A DNA stretch of 64,000 nt, from assembly GCA_008973525.1 (NCBI GenBank), contig WACJ01000113.1, positions 964,126 to 1,028,125 of the forward strand, given 5' to 3'. Every line of letters starts with the position of its first letter. The stretch's first letter is position 1. Under the pieces are notes generated by a model that was not told where the DNA came from, did not search any database, and saw only the letters and a list, made by a program, of their open reading frames with translations. Made by a program: the position numbers and the translations under genes. This DNA comes from Stenopsyche tienmushanensis (lineage: Eukaryota; Arthropoda; Insecta; Trichoptera; Stenopsychidae). Positions 14,801 through 27,300 of this stretch are shown here, in pieces.

Positions 14801-17800
14801 CATTGTTTTTGTCAGACAGACCCCAAATAAGGCATAAGACGGGAAAACAATAGGATAATTGAATAATGTCGCATTTGAGATGCTTTCGTAACTTTTTCTA
14901 TAAATCAGGCATTCGCCCGGATATAGCACGCTGCGGGTTTGGCGCTATTTATTCTGATAATCGGCCGATTTTAAATAGGAGATCGATGAATTTGCGGCAT
15001 TTGGTGTGAGATAATGTTGTGCGATGTGTTTACAGAAAATAGTACTTAATGTAAAATCACTATCTGTACGAGACAAATTATCGCGGGCTATCCAATTTGT
15101 TTTCGGTCTGTTTTAATAGATTTTTTGCGCTCAAATATCAGCAAAATTTAGATTGGCAGATTAGCAGCGAAAATGAGACATTTCACTTTGTTCTATAATT
15201 ACCTATTTATCGGCCAATTATCGATGGGGATTCGAAAGGCATTACGAGAGCGATTCTCGATCGAAATATTATAATGCATTGTTACAAGAGTCAAACATCG
15301 AGATCTTCAGCGCGATTGGCGATGGAATCTGTCATCAAAATTCATTGGACAGACCCGGCTATTGGATATGCATACTAAGATCTATTCCATATCGTCTATT
15401 CAATCCTCGTATGCAAATAACTAATAGGTCCATTATGTCCTCTTTGTATGTCTTGAGGATAAACAGTCGGATGGATTTCTCAAAATCTAACATCCCATTT
15501 GATTCAGTTTATGTGATATTTTGAAATAATGGTATGTAAATAATCGCTAAAAGTGGCGAGTGCTTTTACAAATGGAAGATCTATGTTAAGAAATGAACAC
15601 GTCAAGATCTCGTCTCTTTTTCGTGTTACGTTGCGAACCCTGAGTATGTAGTTAACACACAAATAAAAAAACATGTAAATTTATTCATAGTGTTATAAAA
15701 AAGGCAACAGAGAGTGAACAACCTCATAATAAATTAGTGGAAAAAATATATGGACGATAATTATTAACCGAGATTCTTGTACGGCCTAGAAGAAAAGCAT
15801 CATAATTGCAAAAATCGAGAAATCTTTTACAGATAATCAACATTGAATGCATCCAAATTCAGAAGCTATCATCGGTGGCATTTTGGCGATCGCAATCATC
15901 AATCGATAATGATATTATTGCGAACAGTAGCTGAAATTACACAATCTTTCAATTTTGATATTATTGCAAGATTTAGCCGATAAGTTCTTCAAAATCTGTA
16001 CATTTAAGTGTGGTTCGATATCAAGTGCATCTTAATTATGATTTTGTACGATGAAAAATAATGGAAATTCGCCATATATCTAAATTGACAATGACAATGG
16101 ATTTATTGCGTCATTTACTATCTATATTGTTTAAGGATTTAAATCGCGAAATGCGACTTTTTATGGATAATGATCGAGACTCAAGGTGAAAATAGAGTGA
16201 TTTCCCCAAATTCGAATGCATGATTAAAAGCGATTTAATCGATCCATGGAATGTCTTCAGCACCGAAATACCATAGGTCAGTGATCACCCGGACAAATGT
16301 CAAATTTGACAAGCCAAGAATTTTTATTTTGCCAATTTTGACCGTTCGCGTCATACCGCGACTTTTAAATTTTATGCTTTTATTTCCATCGTCTATTTTA
16401 AGTTCGCTTCGCACTACGGAACGTCTGCTCGCACTGTAGTATTTAATGGTTTAAATATTGTACAAAGCGTTTGTATTTCAGACGGACTATAGGAGTAATT
16501 ATAGTGTAATCATGCGGCTGAAGGTTTGATCCTTTTAAAAATTGACTTTTACATGAAAGTTATAAATACATCATCTTCTCGATGTGTTATAGGAGACTTG
16601 TTGCGACTTATTGTGCGACAAACAATTTATATCTTCATATGATTCAAATACGATGATTTTTTTTCATGATCCAGAGACTTTCGCTTTATGAAAAATCCCT
16701 GATTTGTTTTCTTCTTTTAATTCATGTACATAGAATCTTACCTTCAGGACCAACAAATATTTTAAATGAGTAAGCAGCAACATTATTTGTATAAATATAC
16801 ATTTAAATCTTTTTTTGTGCGGTAGATGAGTTCCGCGGTAAATCGCACAAAAAAAGCTATGATTTACATTAAAAAAAAGTGAAGATGCGTTCTATGGATT
16901 TTAAAAACCGCATAACTTTGAAACAGCTATATAAAATATATCCAAAATCGCATAAAAAAAGAATATGATAAAATGAATAAAATTGTTATTGGTGTCCACA
17001 ACGAAAGCTTGGTAGACTATAATTTTCTTGATTTACATTGTATAAATACTGTAAGTGTAACAACAAATGGCTTTGTATATTATTAAGCCATATTTAAACC
17101 GTTATTTTTGCCATAATCATCATCATTTTTATAAATAGGACCAAGATTCAAACATGAAAATAAATGTATCGTTTTTCAATTCAGCATCGGTTACGGAGCA
17201 CCCGGACTGTAAAGTGTTAACATCGAATGGAAATATTTAACCCCTTCGGGGCCCATACACTCGAGCATGCTGGATGGAAACTCTAGTCATTAAATTTTAG
17301 ATCCTCGACTCTTTTAGCCATTGTTCGATTTGAAAAAATAAAAAACGGTTCGAATTGAGATTTATCGGGCGAAATCTGCCAACCTTGAACCATGGCCGGT
17401 TAAACGATGAAGTTTCACGTGCTTTAATCTATTATTAATCCTGTCGGAATTCGTTTCATCGTACATCAAATCATTTGTGATTCATTCTTCTGTATGATGT
17501 CTAATGGTCTCGATGTTACGAAACATCACAGGTAATAAATTTCTCCATAACATCAAACTGTCAATGCCCCATTGTTAAAGAATAAAGCATGCGATTTGAG
17601 ATTTTTCAGAGTGTTTGTTAACAATATATTTTAATATGTACATATAAAATATGTGTAGTTGGATACGGCATATATTATGTGCATATATGATGTACCTTTT
17701 ATAGTACGAAGACAGTAATGGGTACTCTACACACGACACTAATAAACGTATAAATAATATATAGTAACTATAATCTAGTTAAGTGATCGACAACCGTCGG

Positions 17801-19417
17801 CGTGCGCGAACACCTGGATCCCGACTTATTCCGGGCTGATATTTTCGTTCCTTTGAATATTGCCATACATTTTAATTGATGGCAATTTTTATGCGCCGAA
17901 TAAAAATGTAGGACAAAACTCAACGTTCCTCGTCATATTTCAAATGGGATTTGTTGCTTTATGACAATGGCTACATCGTTATTTTTATTGCGGCGAACAA
18001 TCGTAAAAATGCTCCAGCGACCTTCTATGATAATTTATTTGCACCGTCGTTGCATCGGTGAAATCATTCTCGTTAATTATGAAATGACTTATTTATCGCC
18101 AGCAATGGACCACCGACATAGATTTGACCGATGATCTGTTATACGCGTCTATCGCTGCGAAACAAAGAGCCGTCAGGTTGCTTGATTTTTACTAGTTAGC
18201 GGGAGTTTTAATTAATTTTCAACTCACGCCTTCGATATAAATCCGACCACAAGCATACTTCATCGCAGCGCGACAAAAGCAACTCTGCGGAAATAAGACC
18301 TCTTTCAGAATACAATTGAGCTTTTTCGCCAAAGCCATCCCCGCAGGTCATCGAGGCTAACGCGTCGATCGATTTGCATGCAAATAAGAAGCTCTTGCAA
18401 TTCGCTTCGTATACGACACTACTTCAAACGAGATAGCGAAGATTTTTAATTAACGAACGCGCTCATCCCACGGGACATCAGACTGACCGTGTCGAAACAT
18501 TGTTTTTGCAGCCTTCTCGGCTGGTTAATATTGTAGAGGAGTAGTCTTGGGAGGTTAGTTAAAAACTATTTATACGTCCATAGTGATTTTATTAAGAGGG
18601 CTCCTTGGGTGTACAATACACCCCATTCTTGCAAGGGTCTTACCGAGCTAGGGTGAAAGCCTACGTGAAGTGCATTTCAGAAACGCTCCTATCATCTTTG
18701 CCTTCTCGTTCATCAGTCGCCTTATCTTGATCAACAAAGGTGTTTTAATCAACTCCTGTTCTTGTGCTATCCATATCATTCATCTCATTATTTCAAATTA
18801 TTCAATGTCTTTAATTGATTTTTTTCGGTCTCCTCTTGAATACTTCACCCACAAGAATAGTATTTTTTTGTCGTTGATGTTTTAGTTCCTTTTATGATTT
18901 CTTGCATATGAAGTAATTGGTTTCAGAGCAAAAACTGAAGTGCTATAGAAAGATACCATCCTTGTCTGATTCTATTTTATCTATCGGTATATCATAAATT
19001 TTCTTTCTTTTGATACCTTATTCTTACTGATTGATTCCAGTAAAGATTTTGAAACAATAGACAGTCTATTGCGACCAAATACCTTTTTCAAATTTATGAA
19101 GTGGTTCTAAACATTTTTTTGAAGAAGTGGTTGTACTTTTTTGGAATGCAAATTGTTGCCTGAAGAAATTGCATAAGTTAGCATTATTGTTTCTGGAGCA
19201 TTAATATTTTTGAATAGAGGTAGACGGAGGAGCATTCGAAGACCGATGGTTGAGCAGCCGGGTCCGAGCTGCAGGTCTCCCGCCCCACCCCTCCGGCCAC
19301 TTTGTTTATCCCGTAACGAGGCACGACGTCTGCTCGGGGCGAGCCGCACACCTCTCGCGGTGGCGTCCTCCTCGCACCTGCGCCCACTCTCTGTCGTGCG
19401 AGCGAGACGGGCTCACC

Positions 19418-19428
19418 CCTTTGATCTT
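19418..19428 (+). promoter_or_regulatory. Candidate TCF HMG site in GC island
   Basis: CCTTTGATCTT is a full match to the TCF/LEF high-affinity site. A Helper-like GCCGC follows at 19431. It lies in a GC island that could be an enhancer or alternative promoter. Confidence 0.35.
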
Positions 19429-19509
19429 TCGCCGCTCTCGTTTTCAGAGTCGCCGTGTAATCTATTTATGCCTGTGTTGTTACACAGTGTTTGTATTACA
19501 CACTCTCAT

Positions 19510-19539
19510 GCGCACGCGCACACACACGCACACACACCG
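19510..19539. repeat. CA/CG dinucleotide microsatellite
   Basis: Alternating CA with occasional CG units. It lies inside the long open frame 19210-19851, whose His/Thr run there is only the translation of this repeat. Confidence 0.85.
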
Positions 19540-20528
19540 CCACATTTCTTCAAGAAATTTTATAAAAAAAACTCTAATCCTGCGACTGTGACAATTTGTT
19601 TACATTTCCGTAGTATTCTTGAAATGAGACTGGATGTTTTAACACATTGTGAACCGAGCAATAGCTGCGACGAGCAAAATAATTGTATGAGACCAAAAAT
19701 TAAATTAAAAAATCGACCTTCTCATAAATATCCAAGTCTTCTGCTAAATTCAATTAACACATTATTTGTCAATAATACTGAACTTTCCAAAGTGTACTCC
19801 GATCAAATTGACATAATTCTACAACATATTTTATTGAAAACTGATACATAGGCTTGGGGTCAATCAAAAATTGAGATGCATCAATGGTTCTTATTTTGGC
19901 TTCATCTAGTTGTATAAGGCTTAAGATTTAAATTATAATGATGTGTATAATTGTGACTATTTTTTTATTTGAATAATTATTATCTAAAAATTTGATTCGA
20001 TTTGGATACACTTGGTGCATTTGAGAAATATGCAATTATTTAGCGATTGAAGATATCGCAGAATCGACAGCCGATAAAGTTTTGAACGATGATGAAATAC
20101 TGGAAGGTCGGCTTAGATAGGGAATCCAATCCCGGATCCCAGACAGTTTTAGGTGCTCAAGAATCCCGGGACTAGTAAACGTAATCCCGAAAAAACCGGG
20201 ATTGAAATTTTTATCTAACAAATCGTACACCTCACCAGCACGATGAAGGCTACTAAATCGAGACATTCCAGCCGAAATCTGGACGTTTGGAAACAGTAGT
20301 GTAACTACTAATTGGCGACCTTAGACGACGCCTAAGGACAGTAACTATCTAATATATGTATACATATATACAGTACATACATGTTTTTCGATCGACAAAA
20401 AAAAACCTTTCCCTACGGTGATGTATTTACTACACCTCGACTCTAATAATGGGAATTTTGATATGAAATATAATAGATACGGGGTTCAGATTTTTTGATC
20501 ACATCAAAGTATTATAGTATATAAGTAT

Positions 20529-20670
20529 TCATCTGCAGCAACGAGTGTGGAGGCTGAGCGTGCATTTTCAGCAGCGAGTTGCCTGGATTCCAAAATCAGA
20601 TCCAGACTAAATGACAAAACACTCTGCTTTAATGCTACTTCAGGCATATTTTCAAAATAATATTTATTAG
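20529..20670 (+). pseudogene. hAT transposase C-terminal fragment
   Basis: Reads SSAATSVEAERAFSAASCL then DSKIRSRLNDKTL, the hAT C-terminal dimerisation region (consensus SVEAERAFSxAG...KxRxRLxxxTL). It shifts frame at about 20624 into ALMLLQAYFQNN, the expected next block, and stops at 20670. Only the last 45 or so residues of the family are present. Nearby repeats with CCCGGGATT motifs (20.13-20.20 kb) may be noncoding parts of the same dead element. Confidence 0.8.
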
Positions 20671-21153
20671 TGCTTTATTTATTTTTGAATTGTATTTTAA
20701 TCTTTTCTTAAATAAATAAAATTCTTTTTAAAAAAGTTATATTTATCAAATGGAGTTATTAGTAATTTTTGATCAAATTTATCAAAGTAATTTCTTAAAC
20801 AGGTCCCGCGAAGATCTAATGCGATTCTGAAATCCCCGGATCGAAAAAAAAACCAATGATTTATTATCCTAATTGTATCCATTGTGCAAAATCAATATTG
20901 ATTCTTATATATGATCTTTTAATCTATCCACTTGTTATTCTGCGCAAATGAAATCATCGTTGATCCTGGGGCTTACCGCTCAAATTAGAGCACTCTAATT
21001 AGGCGATGACAAATCGGAAAGGAAGTGTTTTGTTCCTCAGGGGTGGCTGGTATTACCTGTTGACGTGTCGGGAGGGGGTCAATGGGGTGGTTCATAAAAG
21101 TGGAAGATGGGCGGCAGTTTGCAAGCAACCTTTCCACCTTCTCATTACTTATT

Positions 21154-21190
21154 GACACGGTGGCCGAGTGGCGGCAGCGCCAGACTTACA
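21154..21190 (+). other. tRNA-like 5' half (A-box), truncated
   Basis: GACACGGTGGCCGAGTGG then GCGCCAGACT matches the 5' half of class II tRNAs (Leu/Ser type), including the A-box TGGCCGAGTGG. No matching anticodon stem, T-arm or GTTCGA B-box follows, so this is a fragment, perhaps a tRNA-derived SINE head, not a working tRNA. Confidence 0.4.
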
Positions 21191-22036
21191 AAGAGAATGC
21201 ATTCATATCTGACGATCATCGTAGGACATAAGTGGACTCGGTACACATATTCCGCTTTCAAGTTTTTTTTTCTTCCCAGATGGAACGATTCTCATTTGTG
21301 AAGTGACTTTTAAGTGAAATGACAAATGTCAACGAGGACACGGAATTGCCTGTCGATTCCGCTAACTAGTATTGTCGGAAAAAAGTCTATTCGCATTTGG
21401 AATTCGTTTTGATGGGAAGAGCCACACACGGTTCTGATTCGACTTCGCTACGTGGATAAGTGAAAAATGGCACGCTTTTTCCTGTTCCTCATCGAGTTTA
21501 ATAGCGTTTCGTGATTCTGGGAATCTGGGTCCAGCACAGGAAATGATTCGCGTGCCCGCCACAAAGCATGTGCCAGAAAATTACATATCCGGTTGACATC
21601 TGTCCGATTTTCCCCCGCAGGATTTACACAATTAAAAAATATATCTTTGCAAGTGTCAACAAATTACATGAAAATTCCCTCTGTGGTATTTATACAAAGG
21701 AAACAATTCAGTTGTAGATTTGTAGGCTTTTTGACCAAACATCGAAATCAAAATTTTTAAAACAAATTTTGGCAAACATTTCTTTATTTTTTGTTCGAAT
21801 AAAAAAATTGAATAAACAACGTTCAAAAAATATTCATCGATATCTCAAGGAAATAACTAAGTAACTAACTGATACTCAACTCATTGCTGCCACATAAGTA
21901 ACAATTCTAAAAATATCGTTTAAAATTTGAAAGAGTTATCTTGTTTAATTTGGTATGATATATAAGGAAAAAGTATAAATGACATTCATTTTATTTTGTT
22001 GGTTTTTTATAAATATGAACAAACTTACAAACATTG

Positions 22037-22041
<5 letters not shown>

Positions 22042-22069
<28 letters not shown>
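22042..22069. repeat. (TA)n microsatellite
   Basis: Uninterrupted TA dinucleotides, about 14 units, in the AT-rich stretch left of the deleted piggyBac. Confidence 0.9.
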
Positions 22070-22109
22070 AGATCTACTGTAAATTAATTATACTATATTA
22101 TTTGAGAAA

Positions 22110-22300
22110 GTGCAAACAATAAATTGGCAAAGTTTTATTGCAATCGAATGAACGGCATGGCAGCGCATAAAATACGAACAAACAAATTTTTATTTTTATA
22201 TATTAGACTATGCCTATGTTATTCGCGCAATCCTTAGCAATGAGTGGATGAAGTTTTATCGCAATCTGATGAACGGTTTGCCATCTAAATATTTAGTCTT
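22110..22300. repeat. Diverged direct repeats, retroelement-like
   Basis: AAGTTTTATTGCAATCGAAT with GAACGGCATGGCA near 22130-22162, and AAGTTTTATCGCAATCTGAT with GAACGGTTTGCCA near 22250-22282, are two diverged copies about 120 bp apart. CCTATGTTATTCGCGCAATC lies between them. Phrases of this kind (AGTTTTATCGAAATC... then GTTTAGCC) recur in noncoding parts of insect transposons. The family is not identified. Confidence 0.35.
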
Positions 22301-22395
22301 ATTACAAAGTTCGTCCTAAATTTGAGCACGATCCTTTCTAATAAGAGTAGAAGAATTTAAATCCACCATTGTAAAGCAATAAAAAGCCGCGTTAA

Positions 22396-24341
22396 CGCTT
22401 AGCCGCGTGTCGATCGTAAGTCTTACGATCGTTCTAACTGCATCTGGTGACAAAACTTGCTCGGCTAAAACTCTCGTGCCGGATTAGTCTATTGTATACC
22501 GCCTTCGGGGACACAAAAAAAACAAGACAAAAAAACAAACCATTTTCAAAACATTGCTCAAAGACTCTCAAACTTTCCCGAATAAGATAAATTCATTTTG
22601 GTGAATCATTCGATTTTTGCGATGCACAAACTATAATACATATTATAAACATCGCTCACTATCGCGTATTCGACAATTTCGCCAAAATAAAATAAAATCA
22701 CATAAAATAATGTATTTTGTCAACAGAATAGTTATTTTTAACAGAAGATTTTTAAATTGAAAAATGTGGAACCATCGTATTATGCACGTATATTATCCCT
22801 CTTATGAACAATAGGATCGGTGCTATTTGTTGTAGTCTTTTTATCAAGCATTTTACGATCCATTGACGAAATCTTAAAAGCATCGTAAATTTAGCAGCTG
22901 GTCTCTTTGTTTAGACTTTCTTTTCTAGTTTCGCCGAAGATCGCCGTTACAATGACTCAAGTAAGCAGAGCAATTTAGTTATCTATAAATACTCATTTTT
23001 GTCATTTATGAGCTTCTAAACATTTTGCATATATATATATGATACTCGCTCTCGCCTTTCGTTGAGTTCAATTGTGTATAACATTTTCGTTTTGTATTTG
23101 GATTATTTCGCATTCCGCTTTTAGTAACTATCAAAGTGATTTTGTTGATCGTGAAGTTTGGATAATGCCTGGACCGATAATCATGCTTCACAAGGAAATG
23201 ATAATTGGACAAAGAGCCATAAAACAATATCAGATTTTGGTTTTGATTCTGCATCTTCAGGAATTAAAAAAGATATTGGAGATACACCTATAGAATATTT
23301 TAGAAGTGTTTGGACTGAGGAAGTTAAAAAACTGTTGATAAAATTTACGAATGCTTATGGAAAAAAGTTGTTGAAAAACAAATTACCAAAAACAAGACAC
23401 TACACGGTGACCAAATTCAATGAAATAAATGATATGGAATTGGATAATTTTTTGGAGCTGTGTCTGCTCGGTGGGCAAATAGGTTTTCCAACATTAAGAA
23501 AAATGTTTTCACGAGCTCCGTTGTATTATCATCCAATATTTTCTTATATAATTTCGGGTAGAAGATTCGAAAAAATATTGAGATGTTTGAATTGTACATT
23601 AAATAATAATGACAGGATGTCAAAAATAAGCCCACTTATTGACATCGTTGTTTCGAATTTTCAAAATATATATTCTCCATCGGAAGAAATTTCTTTAGAT
23701 GAATATCTTCTTCTTCGTCGAGGGCGACTGTGGTTATGGCAATACATGAAAGGGAAGAAAGCTAAATATGGCATCAAATTTTATAAACTTATTTGAGCTG
23801 CAGGTGGTGTTTGAAAAATAATAAACGTGCCAACACTACATGGAGATGCCAAACCTGCAATAAAAATCCTGCTCTATGTAGTGGAAATTGCTTTATTTAT
23901 TTTCATCAATAATTTTTTTATAGATACTAATTTTTTGGATTTTTCTTTGTAAATTGTAAATTTATAAAATTATTTCGCAATCTTATGACCTATATTATTA
24001 TTTTTTATAGCTTTGTAAACCCTTTTTGTGTATTTTTAAAAGTGTGTACTGTGTTTAATTTTCGTAAATTTGTAAACCACAGAATCACCCCATATATATC
24101 CACATACGAAAAATAAATATAATACAATAAAAATAGAATACGATCCTTGGCAAAAATAAAAATGTTGAGAACAATTGTTCGACTCCCATAAATATAATAC
24201 AATAACAGGAGACGGCCCGTCTCAGACGGGATAACCGACCCTTCATTGGGTGTTCTAGCGATGGTTTTGTTACTCTTTGAATAATGTCGTCAATCGGATT
24301 TACGAAACAAGGTAATCAGAATCTGATTGTACGCGAAAGTG
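22396..24341. mobile_element. Internally deleted piggyBac copy (approximate ends)
   Basis: Candidate ends are CGCTTAGCCGCGTG after TTAA at 22392-22395, and CACTTTCGCGTAC (reverse strand) before TTAA at 24342-24345. They share C.CTT..CGCGT but are imperfect, so the boundaries are tentative. The right end begins CACTTT, as in the intact element. Inside is a broken transposase (23158-23912). Distances from ends to coding region (0.76 and 0.43 kb) are normal for piggyBac. Confidence 0.5.
23158..23912 (+). pseudogene. piggyBac transposase, internally deleted
   Basis: An open frame from 23158 to 23796 reads IEYFRSVWTEEVKKLLI, LELCLLGGQIGFP and EEISLDEYLLLRRGRL, then YGIKFYKLI and a stop. It covers the N-terminal part and the start of the catalytic core, including the first catalytic Asp (SLDE). 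Directly after it, in another frame from 23799 to 23912, is the C-terminal zinc domain (CRWCLKNNKRANTTWRCQTC, ALCSGNCFIYFH, stop). The middle of the protein with the second and third catalytic Asp is missing, so the two parts were joined by an internal deletion of roughly 700-800 bp. It cannot encode an active transposase. It is diverged from the intact element and is a different subfamily. Confidence 0.85.
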
Positions 24342-27300
24342 TTAAAGACTCGACTAGCCCTACAATTCGAATAAAATGGTTATTCCAACTCCGAACCATT
24401 TAGTTCAAGAGATCAACAATAACCATATTTCATTTTTAAAAGGGGTCAATTAAATTTTTAATTTACTTGTATCGTGGTGGAAGACAAAACCGTCGTTACT
24501 AATGACCATTATGATTAATCATAAATGAGAGCTATCTAAGGGTACATCCTCGCTCTATTTATGGTTTGTACCTCACAATTAAATATAATGTTTCTTAACA
24601 TCAATTCAATGCAACGATACATGGAAATACTGAAATAGTTCATAACCAACTAACATAATATTTCCATGTCTTTAATGGTTTTTATCTCAATTTCTTTTAC
24701 TATCATCCTTGATCCGAACCATTTTCACCAATTTTCAATTCATTTCCGTTTTGATTATAGATATATACAGGAATACTCCAATTAATGCGCGGTTAATGCT
24801 GTCAGGAACAATACCACAAAAAGTGGATGATCATCAAATTCTAGCGTTGAATATTTGATCTTTAGCGTATTTAAATGAAGTATTTTCGCATTTGTTTGAT
24901 CCTTACTTTAATATATCATCTTGTAGTATATTATTCACAGTGTAGAATTTAATCGTCTATATTTTTACACACGTTTAGAAAGCTTCAAAAATACGTATCG
25001 TTTAATTGAGTTCTTTTACATTACACTCCTTTATTACTTTATTTAGAGACATTTAGTGTTTTAGAGCTCTGGTAGTCTTTTCTAGAAATAGAGGACATTA
25101 ATGTGATTGGTTTTTATTTGTCTTTCATATATGGTTAAGTTATGATAATATGATTTTTTAGCCAGGAGAGAACTAACAGAAGAATGCTATATTTTAATGA
25201 TTGTTGCAAATCAATTACTCTTAAACGACCCTGCCCGACTTTGTATATCTATAATATCGTAACACTTTCAAAAAATTCGAGCCAAACTTGAAATAGCACA
25301 AGTGAGAGTATGGTACGTTCATCAGTAAAGAAATGATAATACATAGTCTGAATCGCTGTGTTGTAATTCAATAACATTGAGATGCAAGTGTTTGCATAAA
25401 ACAATAGGAAATCTGGCTAAAACTAGATTTGAGATAATAGATTTAAAATTTGTTGGTATAATGGCTTAGATCTTGAACTCTTGTTATAGAGATTCGAGTT
25501 CCAAAAAACTTGTAAATCGGGAATATTTTCAATCGATCGTCTCAATCTAATTTTATGTAAATGCTTAAATTAACTCTCATACTTAAAATTCCTATTCAAA
25601 TAATAATATCCTAATTGTTCCGCTTATGCAAGGCAAATGGGAAAATATCATATGGAAAAACTTTTCCCTGGAAAAGTCTCATATGATAATGTATATGGTA
25701 GAAAAATGAGACATTGATTGGCACGGTGATTTTTTAAAAAAAGGAGTAATAGCACAAACCCTTATAAAATCACTTGGTGATTGATTTTTATAAATATGCA
25801 ATCATTATAAACTTTCGTGCCATTTGGAATATTTTGATTTGCAAGGCATTTTTATCAATGATTTGAATTGTTTTAAACAATTTCATTGTTTCTATATGAA
25901 CGCCCGCATCGACTTATTTAACTACCAGCGTCCCGAATCAATGTCTTGCAAATCGGGATGTTTACCTAAATTAGGAAACCAATTAGGGACTCCCAAGTTG
26001 CAAACGTCGCTTACTCTTTCTGTGTACCCCCGATACATTGCGCGGTCTTTTCGTGCTAAACATTTTATCATCTGAAGATTGTATCGATTCGGCTGCGTAT
26101 GCTAAGACGTCGTTATGACTTTTCCAGACGTTCAAAAGTACTCGATGATTATTCACAACCAATAAGCCGAATAATTTGAGCGCCGAGGGAGAGATGTGAT
26201 CATCTCATTCAAATTTTCCACCAATTTGTCGAGGAGAGGCCCTTATCTTCGCGACGGATATCCATTTCAATATCCCGATTTTAATTTTCCTCTATCCACC
26301 TGCTTCCTTCCTACTTCCGCACCGCATCAGGGGTCGACTCTATCGCCATATTTATTTCGTTCCATCTCATAAATTTACAATTCGTCGGGAGGCCCGCAAT
26401 ATGAGGAAAATACGCTTTCATTCAATCCGCATAATGTCCTTCAGACGATTCGCTCTTTCAGACGTTTTAAGCAAATTTGTATCATTTTTTTGTCGTGGAT
26501 GAAATTTGTGAATAAAGTATGACCGTAGATAGGTACGTGTATGAGAGGTGCTTTTAATCAAATATGTGCCATGCCTGGTGAACCTGATGAAATATGCATC
26601 AAAGGAAACCCGGAACGTTTCCGTCCGGTCTTCGCGTTCCGGATTATTCCGGTGATATTAGATTCCGCGTATTCCTGCCCTTCGTTTTGTCGAGAATAAA
26701 AAAAAGTGATGGGTCGATCAAGCAAAAATGGGACAAAATCCATATCATACAGGATTTAGAACCGCCAACGTCGCAATTTTTCATTTAAACATTATAGAGC
26801 GAAGATCTCCTTTCGGTCCATTTATCTGTCTGAGATGTCACTATTAAAATTTTATGAATGGCCCGTAAAAACTTATGGAAAAGTGTTTCCGGTCTTACCG
26901 AATTACGATTGTCTATATATAAAATTGTATAAAATGTGGACGTCATCTTGTTTCTTAAAGGCCTTTGTATGACACACAGACGTCAATATTTTCAAAAATC
27001 ATAATTTATGCTGACTAATACATGGGAATCATACAAATAATGCTTTTTGTATTCGAGCGATAAGAGTCTAAGTTTTAATTATTTCTCCATCAATTAAGAT
27101 CCATCTCTATTGTATGACATAAATTAGTTCATACAAATGTGATAGCAATCGAAATCTCATCTACATCTTAATGATCCACGTCGATTAGATAGTTTTGTTG
27201 TCGTCTACAAAATAATATTCAAGCATAAAAGTATCGCTGATGCTGCAATTCGTATAAATCGTAATAATTGAAGCAAATCTTTATCATCCAATTGTATTCC

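Larger units (their letters stand above)
10441..19209. other. Noncoding, probable pan intron, second part
   Basis: A moderately GC-rich stretch at 10.44-10.73 kb holds the Helper+HMG pair, and others lie at 12.5-13.0 kb. The partial MITE at 11.8 kb is the only assignable repeat. No exon with conserved coding sequence was found. Confidence 0.45.
19210..19851 (+). other. Unrecognised 213-codon open frame over a GC island
   Basis: I do not recognise this product. The open frame has three parts: a GC-rich stretch (19210-19450) with Arg/Pro-rich translation and no conserved look, a CA-repeat (His/Thr run), and a later part (about 19600-19851) with normal codon use (MRLDVLTHCEPSNSCDEQNN, INTLFVNNTELSKVYSDQID, stop). 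The last part may be a fragment of a transposon or captured gene, since a hAT fragment follows 0.7 kb on. No start context, splice pair or domain supports a real gene. The GC island contains CCTTTGATCTT (19418-19428), a strong TCF consensus. Confidence 0.25.

Noticed and set aside
17205..17250. GTAAAGTG-TTAA and TTAA-CCCCTTCGGGG, possible TTAA element ends
   Set aside because: The first resembles the CACTTT end family, but neither has a convincing partner.
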